Part shown: in pieces, positions 17,216-25,380 of the stretch
How the letters are laid out: each line of letters starts with the position of its first letter
Numbering within the stretch: the first letter of the stretch is position 1
Assembly (NCBI GenBank): GCA_002410505.1
Contig: DHSO01000022.1
Coordinates: 71,915 to 106,306 of the forward strand
Direction: 5' to 3'
DNA length: 34,392 nt
DNA from: Cloacimonetes bacterium UBA5284
Lineage (GTDB): Bacteria; Cloacimonadota; Cloacimonadia; Cloacimonadales; Cloacimonadaceae
Notes under the pieces: model-generated
The model's input: the letters and a program-made list of their open reading frames with translations, nothing else
Told to the model about the DNA's origin: nothing
The model's database searches: none
Translations under genes and position numbers: made by a program

Positions 17216-18029
17216 GCTGATCAGTGACAAGGAAAACACATGGTGCATTGGCTGTGGAAATTTCGGAATCTTCAATGCCATACGAAAGAGCATAAAAGAA
17301 CTTGTTGAAGAGGATCATACACTTTCAGATTTTGTGATGAGTTCCGGGATAGGGTGTCATGGCAAAATCTTCGATTATCTGGATATATCCGGTTTGTACG
17401 GTCTGCATGGACGTGCTCTGGCAAGCGCTCAAGGTATTAAAATGGCAAATCCCCAGCTTCATGTAATCACATTTGGCGGTGATGGTGACAGCTTAGGGGA
17501 GGGTCTAGAGCATACTCTTTTTGCTGCAAAGCGTAACATGGATGTAACATTGATTCTACACAATAATGGTAATTACGGGCTCACCACCGGCCAGGCATCT
17601 CCTCTTTCTACTCTTGGGTTCAAGGGACTTTCCACTCCCAAGGGCAATGTGGAACCGCCCTTCTCAGCCATCAATCTGCTTATGGAGGCCGGAGCCTCGT
17701 TCGTTGCCAGAGGTTATAGCGCAAAGATCGATCACCTCAGCGATCTGATGCGTAGGGCAATATTGCACAAAGGCTTCTCTTTTATCGAGGTTCTGCAGCC
17801 GTGTGTCAGCTACAACAACACTTACGAGCTTTATAACCACAGATGTGCCATCATGGATAGTATTCCAGACAACACTGAAGAAGCCCGCAGGCTTGCGCTG
17901 GATACTAACAGCATCCGTCTGGGGGTGTTTCGGGAGGAGGAGCGCCCGGTATATCACGAAGCAGTGGCTAGTAGGGCTCCAGCCATGACGATAGGCCAAA
18001 GAATAGCTTTTTTGCAAGAAAATCAATGA
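17208..18029 (+). CDS. korB: 2-oxoacid:ferredoxin oxidoreductase, beta subunit
   Basis: A 273-residue beta subunit that binds thiamine diphosphate and one [4Fe-4S] cluster. The four likely cluster ligands are Cys13 and Cys16 (WCIGCGNFG), Cys50 (SSGIGCHGK) and Cys199 (LQPCVSYNN). The TPP motif GDGDSLGEG (91-99) with HNNGNYGLTTGQ (118-129) is intact. AGGGAGG precedes the ATG, which lies inside the end of korA. Its stop overlaps the next gene by 4 nt. No small delta (2x[4Fe-4S]) subunit is present; the two Fe-S proteins directly downstream may take that role. Confidence 0.93.
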   Translation: MRKLISDKENTWCIGCGNFGIFNAIRKSIKELVEEDHTLSDFVMSSGIGCHGKIFDYLDISGLYGLHGRALASAQGIKMANPQLHVITFGGDGDSLGEGLEHTLFAAKRNMDVTLILHNNGNYGLTTGQASPLSTLGFKGLSTPKGNVEPPFSAINLLMEAGASFVARGYSAKIDHLSDLMRRAILHKGFSFIEVLQPCVSYNNTYELYNHRCAIMDSIPDNTEEARRLALDTNSIRLGVFREEERPVYHEAVASRAPAMTIGQRIAFLQENQ

Positions 18030-18793
18030 GCAAAAGGAATATATTCCAAGCCTTTTTCCTTGTAGTAGCCCTAGCAATACTTACTTTTGTGATAACTGTC
18101 GGCAAAGCCTCCATCCACAATATCTGTCCTTATGCCATAGTCTGTTTTGGCATATTGAAAGGCAATATTCTCATTCTCAGTCTCGGCTTGGCTTCTCTGG
18201 GCATTTTCCTTGGGATACTATTGATGGTGATGTCCATGTTTTGGGGCAGAGTGTTTTGCGCTTATGTGTGCCCCATAGGTACTTTTCAAGAGTTGCTATT
18301 CATGTTTTTCCATCGCAGGAAAAGGCGACAGATTCCGTATTATGCCGAGCATAAACTTAGCAAGATCAAATATTGGATCTTGGGCATAAATTTTGTTTTG
18401 GTTGTTTCCGGCTTTGCCTGGATCTACATCAATTTTTGTCCGATATATGCGTTGTCACGGCTGCCCGCATTAGCTCCGTTGGGGATCATCACGATCATGA
18501 TAATCGTGATAGGAGGAGTATTCATGGAACGCTTCTGGTGCCGATTTCTGTGTCCCTATGCCGCCTTACTGAATATCGCTCAAGTGTTGGGTGCTTTGTT
18601 TGGGATCAGGCGACGCAAGATTCGTAGAAATCTGGAACGCTGTACAGATTGTGGTATCTGCAGCCTATATTGCCCCATGAATATAAATGTTAACCGTGAT
18701 GAATATGTGGAATCTGTAGAATGCATCATGTGCGGACGCTGTGCCAAAAAATGTCCCAAAACCGGGACCATCACTATAGAGAGAGAACCATGA
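18026..18793 (+). CDS. NapH-like membrane polyferredoxin
   Basis: A 255-residue membrane protein with about four to five hydrophobic segments. It has the two CxxxCP motifs of the NapH/CcoG-like family, FCAYVCP (77-83) and WCRFLCP (171-177), which lie at membrane boundaries. A C-terminal ferredoxin domain carries two [4Fe-4S] motifs (Cys206/209/212/216 and Cys233/236/239/243). It would pass electrons between a soluble donor and the membrane. There is no nap, nos or mau gene here; instead it overlaps korB by 4 nt and the next ferredoxin gene by 4 nt. This suggests it serves the 2-oxoacid oxidoreductase. Its partner acceptor is unknown. Confidence 0.88.
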   Translation: MSKRNIFQAFFLVVALAILTFVITVGKASIHNICPYAIVCFGILKGNILILSLGLASLGIFLGILLMVMSMFWGRVFCAYVCPIGTFQELLFMFFHRRKRRQIPYYAEHKLSKIKYWILGINFVLVVSGFAWIYINFCPIYALSRLPALAPLGIITIMIIVIGGVFMERFWCRFLCPYAALLNIAQVLGALFGIRRRKIRRNLERCTDCGICSLYCPMNINVNRDEYVESVECIMCGRCAKKCPKTGTITIEREP

Positions 18794-19395
18794 AAAGAGT
18801 GTTACCGATAATCTTAGTATTATTACTTATACTGATAGCCATCATACAGATTATGGCTGCGCGTGGTGTATTTCCCAAACGAGAAAAACAGACCGTGTGC
18901 CCTGTTGATGCCATTTACATGGAGAATGGGAAAGCAAAGATAGATAGTGTAAAGTGCATCGGATGCCGTCGCTGCGTGGAGGGCTTTATCGCGATCCCAA
19001 ACATGATTGTACCCGATCCTCTCGCTTCTGAAGCAATACCAGCGAACGATAGTGATGTACCTACACAGATCCAAATTGAGGCCGAAAATCCACCTGAAGA
19101 AAGAGTGAAAGTGAAAAATCCAAGTGTATCCCAAATCAACGATATTCGCATGGATTCGACTATTTTGGCACAAGAGGAGGAGAGACAGAAGCGATATCAG
19201 GTTGTGGATGCCTCCACTTGTATCGCTTGCGGATTTTGTTTGAAAGTGTGCCCGGAAGGAGCTATATCATATCAGGATGGTAAAGCCTATATTGATCCCG
19301 ATAAATGCATCAATTGCGGTATCTGTTTAGGAAATGATCCCAATGTTTTCAAAGGGTGTCCGGTAGACGCTATTCATCCCTCATCCGGACATTGA
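18790..19395 (+). CDS. Membrane-anchored ferredoxin with three predicted [4Fe-4S] clusters
   Basis: A 201-residue protein with an N-terminal hydrophobic anchor (about 4-24) after Lys2-Arg3. The first cluster would use Cys37 (a lone CP) with Cys56, Cys59 and Cys62. This is exactly the second half of a bacterial ferredoxin, with its CP placed ahead of the CxxCxxC. A polar linker (about 75-138) follows, then a normal two-cluster ferredoxin: Cys144/147/150/154 and Cys173/176/179/190. The ATG at 18790 overlaps the NapH-like stop (ATGA), which decides the start. A longer in-frame start at 18721 would run into that gene. Positive-inside charge would place the clusters outside, but with so short an N-terminus this is uncertain. 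It is the last gene of the operon. Confidence 0.85.
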   Translation: MKRVLPIILVLLLILIAIIQIMAARGVFPKREKQTVCPVDAIYMENGKAKIDSVKCIGCRRCVEGFIAIPNMIVPDPLASEAIPANDSDVPTQIQIEAENPPEERVKVKNPSVSQINDIRMDSTILAQEEERQKRYQVVDASTCIACGFCLKVCPEGAISYQDGKAYIDPDKCINCGICLGNDPNVFKGCPVDAIHPSSGH

Positions 19396-19626
19396 GTAAC
19401 TACTCTGCGAAATCGTCTCATCCTGATATAAAAAGCATGAGACTAAGTATACATGCCATTCCTTCAATTACAATTACTTAGGCCTCTAATCTAAATAAAT
19501 CATGAATTGTATGCTTGCCTTGTGGTTCTTGATCGATAAGTGAGGATTTTCCGGTTTTGCTTCAAAGAAAATCTGATCTAACAGATACTAGGAGAGGCAC
19601 GGGACATACCCGATAGTTTCCAAACA

Positions 19627-19660
19627 AAAAGACCGGCCCTTATCATAAGACCGGTCTTTT
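19627..19660. terminator. Bidirectional terminator between two convergent operons
   Basis: AAAAGACCGG (19627-19636) and CCGGTCTTTT (19651-19660) form a perfect 10-bp stem with a 14-nt loop. Forward transcripts of the oxidoreductase operon end in TTTT. Reverse transcripts of the hydrogenase operon read into TTTTTGTTTG. It lies between the two stop codons (19395 and 19679). The rest of the 283-bp gap shows no gene. Confidence 0.92.
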
Positions 19661-19678
19661 CGGATATTTATCTATCTA

Positions 19679-21463
19679 TTAGTGATGTTTATGGGTCACT
19701 TCTTCCACTACCTGACCATTACTGATCGAGCGTTTGAAGTAGTAAGTATGCAGCAGCTTCTGAGCCAGAGGTGAATTCGGGGCACCGAGGAAGCGTTCGT
19801 ATACCTTCAATACTTCAGGATTTTTGTGAGATTTGCGGACCGGTAATGAGCGGTCTTCTTCATATAGAGCAAGACCTCTGCGTGCACGGGAAGCGATGTC
19901 GTTGCCATAGGGCTGTCCACCACCACCAACGCAACCGCCGGGGCAAGCCATGATTTCGATGAAATGCCAGGGTGATTCACCCTTGGTTTTCAGGCCTTCA
20001 CGTACTTGATCCATGACCTTGCGGGCATTCCCCAAGCCATGTGCCACGGCTACTCTCAGGTCGCCAAAACCGGGTACATTGACTGTGGCTTCCTTCACAC
20101 CTTCCAGACCGCGCACTCCTTGAATTTCCACGTTTTCCAGCTCTTCTCCTGTTACTAGAGTATAGGCAGAGCGGATAGCGGCTTCCATTACACCACCGGT
20201 AGCACCAAAAATAGTTCCGGCTCCTGAGTAGAAGCTCATTCCTTCATCAGGTTCTTCTTCGGGAATATTCGCAAAGTCCACGCCGGCTTCTTTGATCATG
20301 CGTAAGAATTCACGAGTGGTAAGCACATAGTCTGTATCCTGAAACCCGCTGTCACTCAGTTCTGGGCGACGGGCTTCAAATTTCTTCGCTGTGCAAGGCA
20401 TGATGGCCACAGATACTATCTTAGCTGGATCGATGCCATGTTCTTGAGCGTAGTATGTTTTTGCCAACACACCAAACATACTCATCGGGGATTTTGCCGT
20501 GGAAACGCAATCAGCCAGATCCGGATAGTAAGTTTCCATGAATTTGATCCAACCGGGAGAGCAGGATGTAATGAGTGGGCGCTTTTCGCCGGCTTTCAGC
20601 TTCGCAACGCATTCGGTGCCTTCTTCCATGATGGTGAGATCAGCGGTGAAATTTGTATCCATCACGCTATCGAAACCGATCTTGCGGAGGGCGGCATACA
20701 TCTTTTTGGGGGTTACGCTACCCAGCGGCATACCAAATTCTTCGCCCAGAGATACGCGAATAGAGGGAGCCTCTTGTACGATTACATGCTTTTCGGGATC
20801 CAGAATAGCTTCCCACACCTCGTCGATTTCGCTTCTTTCTCGCAGAGCACCTGTGGGGCAGTAAACTGTGCATTGACCGCAGTTTACGCAAGGACTCTGA
20901 GCCATACCAAGTCCAAAAGCGGTGGTTACTTCACTGCCTATGCCACGATCGCTATTGGTAAGCGCGTATACGGTTTGCACTTCATTACATACTGTGATGC
21001 AACGACCGCAAGCGATACATTTGTTGGGATCGCGAACGATGGAGGGAGAACTGTAATCAACCGGTTTCTTCTTCAGAATGTTTGGAAGCGTGTCAGGATC
21101 CACACCCAGGTTATTAGCCAATGTCTGCAGTTCACATTTGTTGTTTGCCGAGCAAGTAGGGCACACAACTTCATGATTGGAGAGAATCATCTCTACCAGG
21201 GTTTTGCGGTAAGAGCGCAGTTTCATGCTATTGGAATGTATTTTCATGCCTTCAGCCACAGGGGTGCAGCAAGCACGCTTGGGAACTGGACTGCCCTCGA
21301 TATCTACAACGCATACGCCGCAATTGGCAGTTGGTGGAAGATCAGGGTGATAGCAGAGTCTGGGGATATATATCCCGTATTTGTCGGCTGCTTCGATGAT
21401 GGTCGTAGTATCCGGAACTTCCAGGTGATGACCATCAATCCAAACGTTGACGTTTTTAGCCAT
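19679..21463 (-). CDS. hydA: [FeFe] hydrogenase catalytic subunit HydA of a multimeric NAD-linked enzyme
   Basis: A 594-residue catalytic subunit that reduces protons to H2 or oxidises H2. Domains in order: [2Fe-2S] (Cys37, 48, 51 and 65 or 66); His-ligated [4Fe-4S] (His97, Cys101, 104, 110); two [4Fe-4S] clusters (Cys149/152/155/159 and 192/195/198/202); then the H-cluster domain with TSCSPGW (299-305), MPCTAKKFE (355-363) and MACPGGCVGGGGQP (505-518). The C-terminal small-subunit-like segment ends in a His-rich tail. This is the M3 layout of electron-bifurcating or NADH-dependent hydrogenases. AGAGGA precedes the ATG. It is the last of twelve reverse genes, 18 bp after a NuoF-like gene. No hydE, hydF or hydG maturation gene is in the window. 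The second position of the L1 motif is Ser instead of Cys. Confidence 0.97.
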   Translation of the reverse strand: MAKNVNVWIDGHHLEVPDTTTIIEAADKYGIYIPRLCYHPDLPPTANCGVCVVDIEGSPVPKRACCTPVAEGMKIHSNSMKLRSYRKTLVEMILSNHEVVCPTCSANNKCELQTLANNLGVDPDTLPNILKKKPVDYSSPSIVRDPNKCIACGRCITVCNEVQTVYALTNSDRGIGSEVTTAFGLGMAQSPCVNCGQCTVYCPTGALRERSEIDEVWEAILDPEKHVIVQEAPSIRVSLGEEFGMPLGSVTPKKMYAALRKIGFDSVMDTNFTADLTIMEEGTECVAKLKAGEKRPLITSCSPGWIKFMETYYPDLADCVSTAKSPMSMFGVLAKTYYAQEHGIDPAKIVSVAIMPCTAKKFEARRPELSDSGFQDTDYVLTTREFLRMIKEAGVDFANIPEEEPDEGMSFYSGAGTIFGATGGVMEAAIRSAYTLVTGEELENVEIQGVRGLEGVKEATVNVPGFGDLRVAVAHGLGNARKVMDQVREGLKTKGESPWHFIEIMACPGGCVGGGGQPYGNDIASRARRGLALYEEDRSLPVRKSHKNPEVLKVYERFLGAPNSPLAQKLLHTYYFKRSISNGQVVEEVTHKHH

Positions 21464-21481
21464 AATTCTATTCCTCTTGTG

Positions 21482-23044
21482 TTATTTTTGAGTTATCGCG
21501 ATGAATTCATCACGGAAGTTATCTATTGCGCTGCGAATTGCCATAATTGGGGATTGGCCCAAAGCGCAGAATGAAGTCTGTTGCATAGTCTCTGCGATAG
21601 TAATCATCAGTTCTACATCATCCATAGTGCCTTCACCCTTTTTGATTTTGGTGATCAGGCGATAGAGCTGCTGGGTGCCGTTTTTACAGGGAGCGCATTT
21701 ACCGCAAGATTCATGGCGGAAAAAGCGCAGTATGCTCCACAGCATATCTACTATACTTTGATGTTCGTTCATCACCAGGATAGCGCCACTTCCCAATACT
21801 GCGGAGTATTGATTCAGGCTGGCTAGATCCATCTTCACGTCCAATAGGCGTTCGGATAGGATCATGCCCGCGGCTCCACCTACAAGAGCGGCTTTGAATT
21901 TGAAACCTTTTTTCATGCCACCGGCATAATCGTTGATGATAGTACGCAGGGTAGTACCCATGTCTACTTCGCACAGTCCTGGATAGGCGACATCACCGAG
22001 GATGGTGTAAACCTTGGTTCCCGGGCATTCTGGAGTACCGAATTTTTTGTATTCTTCGGCACCACTGGCTATGATGAACGGTACATTGGCCAGCGTTTCC
22101 ACATTGTTTACCACCGTAGGAGCTTGCCAAAGGCCTTTCACGCCTGGGAATGGAGGCTTCCAACGTGGGTGACCTCGGTTACCTTCCAGAGATTCTATCA
22201 ACGCGGTTTCCTCGCCACATACATAAGCGCCAGCACCGATCTTAATCTGGATATCTAGGTCAAAACCACTCTCGAAGATGTTTGTTCCTATGATGCCATA
22301 GTTCATGCAATCATCGATGGCTTTTTGCAGGCGCTGTATGCAGAGTTTGTACTCACCGCGGATATAGATGTATGCCTTTGAAGCTCCGATAGCACGGGCA
22401 CAGATCATAATGCCTTCCAGCAGCTGATGCGGATCTCCTTCCATGATCAGACGGTCTTTGAAAGTACCTGGTTCGCCTTCATCGGCGTTCACCACCACAT
22501 ACTTCTGATCGGCTTGAAGTGGAGCGGTAAAGCTCCATTTCACTCCGGCGGGAAAACCTGCGCCACCACGACCGCGCAAGCCGGAATTTTTCACTTCTTC
22601 TACGATCTCTTTCGGTTCCATTCTGGTCAAAGCTTTTTCCCAGGCTTCATATCCGCCAGCGCTGATGTAGTCATCTATCTGTTCGGGATCGATAATACCG
22701 GAATTGCGCAGAACTATACGTTTATTGTAGTTAAGCTTGGGGCTGAATTTTCCGGCAGATTCCAACAGCAGATGGGTTACCGGACGTCCTTTCAGGAAAT
22801 GCTCTTGCACCAATTCGGGAATGTGCTCTTCCTTTAGATTTTCGTAGTTGATGTTTTCCGGATACACAGTGATGCAGATACCTTTACCAAAGAAGCCGAG
22901 GGGGCCTGTTTCCAGAATGTTTATTTCGTCACTCAGGCCGGTTTTGCTCAGTTCGGCTCTCAGAGCCTTCACAAAGCTATGTACGCCGGCCGCTACGGAG
23001 GTTTCGTTTATGCCTATCAGCACATGAGACCGATAGTATTTCAT
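21482..23044 (-). CDS. Second NuoF/HydB-like flavoprotein subunit, stripped of terminal Fe-S domains
   Basis: A 520-residue NuoF homologue. The FMN/NAD(P)H core is intact: GRGGAGFP (158-165), ADEGEPGTF (187-195), GAGAYVCGEE (270-279) and the C-terminal [4Fe-4S] ligands Cys447, 450, 453 and 493. Its N-terminal thioredoxin-fold domain aligns without gaps to that of the HydB encoded at 23509-25365, yet every cysteine there is replaced: positions 11, 12, 16, 48 and 52 read Gly, Ile, Ser, Pro and Phe. It also stops before the C-terminal 2x[4Fe-4S] ferredoxin domain. It is thus a flavin subunit with one cluster. Its start overlaps the NuoE-like stop by one base (TGATG), indicating translational coupling. 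It probably pairs with that NuoE as a second diaphorase unit. Confidence 0.92.
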   Translation of the reverse strand: MKYYRSHVLIGINETSVAAGVHSFVKALRAELSKTGLSDEINILETGPLGFFGKGICITVYPENINYENLKEEHIPELVQEHFLKGRPVTHLLLESAGKFSPKLNYNKRIVLRNSGIIDPEQIDDYISAGGYEAWEKALTRMEPKEIVEEVKNSGLRGRGGAGFPAGVKWSFTAPLQADQKYVVVNADEGEPGTFKDRLIMEGDPHQLLEGIMICARAIGASKAYIYIRGEYKLCIQRLQKAIDDCMNYGIIGTNIFESGFDLDIQIKIGAGAYVCGEETALIESLEGNRGHPRWKPPFPGVKGLWQAPTVVNNVETLANVPFIIASGAEEYKKFGTPECPGTKVYTILGDVAYPGLCEVDMGTTLRTIINDYAGGMKKGFKFKAALVGGAAGMILSERLLDVKMDLASLNQYSAVLGSGAILVMNEHQSIVDMLWSILRFFRHESCGKCAPCKNGTQQLYRLITKIKKGEGTMDDVELMITIAETMQQTSFCALGQSPIMAIRSAIDNFRDEFIAITQK

Positions 23045-23499
23045 CAGCTCCTCCCTCTTACTTTATCTATGATATCTTCGACCTTCTCTTCTGAGAGATC
23101 GCCATAAACATCTTCGTTGATCATCATAACCGGTGCGTTTCCACACACACCCAGACAGGCACAAAGTTCCAGAGTGAACTTGCCGTCTTTGGTGGTTTCT
23201 CCCACTCCAACGCCAAGGATGGTCTTCAGCTTGCGCAGAATGTTTTCGGATCCTTTAATGTAGCAGGGTGGAGATTCGCAGAGCCGGATGATATTTTTAC
23301 CGCGAGGACTGGTGGAGTACATCGAGTAAAACGTGAGCACTCCATAGATATGGTTTTCTGGCAGTTTCAGATATTCGGAGATAGTGGTAACCGCGTCTTG
23401 CGATACATAGTGTTGCGGATGGCTATCCTGAATATCGTGCAGAATATAGATCAGGTTATCTTTGGTGGGGGCGTATTTAGCGCAGATTTCTTTGTACAT
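23044..23499 (-). CDS. Second NuoE/HydC-like [2Fe-2S] subunit
   Basis: A 151-residue 24-kDa-subunit-type protein. After the N-terminal helical bundle, the thioredoxin-fold [2Fe-2S] domain has its four ligands: Cys74, Cys79 (CESPPC), Cys115 and Cys119 (CLGVC). It would relay electrons from the NuoF-type flavin to the hydrogenase. It follows HydB after 9 bp with AAGGGGAG before the ATG, and it overlaps the stripped NuoF by one base. Sequence around the cysteines differs clearly from the other NuoE copy in this operon (26320-26802), so the two are old paralogues, not a recent duplication. Confidence 0.93.
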   Translation of the reverse strand: MYKEICAKYAPTKDNLIYILHDIQDSHPQHYVSQDAVTTISEYLKLPENHIYGVLTFYSMYSTSPRGKNIIRLCESPPCYIKGSENILRKLKTILGVGVGETTKDGKFTLELCACLGVCGNAPVMMINEDVYGDLSEEKVEDIIDKVRGRS

Positions 23500-23508
23500 A
23501 TTCTCCCC

Positions 23509-25365
23509 TTAATCGTCGTAATGGTGAGCGGCTTTTGCCACATCGGCTCTATGAGCCTCTACTTCAGGATGCATACCCGGCACTTTGTCTATTGCCTTCA
23601 CCGGGCACACATCAAAGCAATTACCGCATTTCACACAATCCAGCTGATGGATGGTGAATTTCTCTTCACGGCTGCCGGTGATGCAGTTGGTGGGGCATTT
23701 TCTGGCACACAAAGAGCAGCCGATGCATCTATCTTTGTCGATATTGAAGTGCATAAGATCCGTACAGACCTTGGTGCTGCAACTGTGATCGCGGATATGC
23801 GCCTCATATTCATCGCGGAAATAACGGATTGTAGAAAGCACAGGATTGGGAGCTGTCTGACCCAAACCGCAAAGTGAGAGCTTGCTGATGGATTCGCCCA
23901 AGCGTTGCAGTTCTTCGATGTCGCCTTCACGACCATAACCGGTGGTGATGCGTTCCAAAATCTCCAGCATTTGTTTCAATCCGATGCGGCAGGGTGAGCA
24001 TTTTCCGCAGGATTCTTCCACACAGAAATCCATGAAGAACTTAGCGACGTTTACCATGCACTTTTCTTCATTCATCACGATCACGCCACCGGAACCCATC
24101 ATGGCTCCACGTGCTTTCAGGTTTTCGTAATCTACCGGGGTATCCAGATGGTCCACAGTAAGGCATCCACCAGAAGGTCCGCCCAATTGCACTGCTTTGA
24201 ACTTATGGTCACCGATCATACCGCCACCAACATCAAATATCATTTCACGCAGGCTAGTGCCCATCGGTACTTCCACCAGACCGGTGTTTTTGATGTCTCC
24301 GGTGAGTGCAAACACTTTGGTGCCTTTGGATTTTTCGGTACCCATCGAAGCAAACCAACCAGCGCCTTTACGTAGGATTGTGGATACATTACCCAAAGTT
24401 TCCACGTTGTTCACTACGGTGGGTTTACCCCAAAGGCCTTGAACGGCAGGATACGGTGGCTTGGGAGTGGGGTTGCCTCGCTGGCCTTCGATTGAGTGGA
24501 TTAGAGCCATTTCCTCACCACAAACGAATGCGCCTGCTCCGGTTCGCACTTCAGCGTCGAAACTGAAGCCGGAATCGAAGACGTTCTGGCCCATAAGACC
24601 GATATCCTTCGCTTGTTGAATAGCCATTTTTATTCTCTTGATGGCCAACGGATACTCGGCACGGATATAGAAAAAGCCGTTCGTAGCGCCCATGGCGAAC
24701 GCGGCTATCATCATACCTTCCAAGATGCGATGTGGATCACCTTCCAGAAGAGATCTATCCATAAAGGCACCTGGATCACCCTCGTCACCATTGCAGATGA
24801 TGTATTTTTGGTCAGCTTGTTTATCGTGAACCATCTGCCATTTGATGTGAGTAGGAAACCCACCTCCACCACGACCACGCAGACCGGATTCTTTGATAAC
24901 GTTGATTACATCCTGAGCTTTCATCTCGGTCAATATTTTTGCCAGGGCTTCATATCCGCCTGTAGCTATGTATTCTTCCAAGCTTTCGGGATTGATGTAA
25001 CCGCAATTCTCCAAGGCTACTTTGATCTGTTTTTCGTAGAAAGGGATGTCTTTGTGAGTAGATATGGTCTTCTCCTCTTCCTGCAACATCAAGCGAGCCA
25101 CCGGGCGGCCTTTGATAAAGTGTTCGGCTACGATCTCAGGAACATCTTCCGGGCTTACTTTCTTGTAAAAGATACCTTCCGGATAGATAACCATCACAGG
25201 GCCGTAATCACAAGGACCCATACAACCGGTTTCTATTATGTTCACTTCGTTGGTGAGATTATGCTCCGCCAACACTTCGTGAAAGCGTTCTTTGATCTTG
25301 AGGGAGCCGGCAGAAACACATCCGGATCCACAGCAGATCAAAAGGTCAATACGTTTCAGAGACAT
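23509..25365 (-). CDS. hydB: NADH-dependent hydrogenase flavoprotein subunit HydB
   Basis: A 618-residue full HydB: N-terminal [2Fe-2S] thioredoxin-fold domain (Cys11 or 12, Cys16, Cys48, Cys52), FMN/NAD(P)H domain with GRGGGGFP (164-171) and GDEGDPGAF (193-201), the NuoF [4Fe-4S] site (Cys453, 456, 459, 499), and a C-terminal 2x[4Fe-4S] ferredoxin domain (Cys547/550/553/557 and 577/580/583/587). This architecture is that of bifurcating HydABC and of HndC. Oxidation of NAD(P)H, probably together with reduced ferredoxin, would feed HydA. GGAGGAGG precedes the ATG. The neighbours are the cysteine-free ferredoxin-like gene upstream and the second NuoE downstream. Confidence 0.96.
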   Translation of the reverse strand: MSLKRIDLLICCGSGCVSAGSLKIKERFHEVLAEHNLTNEVNIIETGCMGPCDYGPVMVIYPEGIFYKKVSPEDVPEIVAEHFIKGRPVARLMLQEEEKTISTHKDIPFYEKQIKVALENCGYINPESLEEYIATGGYEALAKILTEMKAQDVINVIKESGLRGRGGGGFPTHIKWQMVHDKQADQKYIICNGDEGDPGAFMDRSLLEGDPHRILEGMMIAAFAMGATNGFFYIRAEYPLAIKRIKMAIQQAKDIGLMGQNVFDSGFSFDAEVRTGAGAFVCGEEMALIHSIEGQRGNPTPKPPYPAVQGLWGKPTVVNNVETLGNVSTILRKGAGWFASMGTEKSKGTKVFALTGDIKNTGLVEVPMGTSLREMIFDVGGGMIGDHKFKAVQLGGPSGGCLTVDHLDTPVDYENLKARGAMMGSGGVIVMNEEKCMVNVAKFFMDFCVEESCGKCSPCRIGLKQMLEILERITTGYGREGDIEELQRLGESISKLSLCGLGQTAPNPVLSTIRYFRDEYEAHIRDHSCSTKVCTDLMHFNIDKDRCIGCSLCARKCPTNCITGSREEKFTIHQLDCVKCGNCFDVCPVKAIDKVPGMHPEVEAHRADVAKAAHHYDD

Positions 25366-25380
25366 TTATTTCCTCCTCCC

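Noticed and set aside
20438..21574. Long forward open frame opposite hydA
   Set aside because: It is the antisense shadow of hydA and its upstream neighbour, whose motifs are unmistakable; the forward peptide has no family features.
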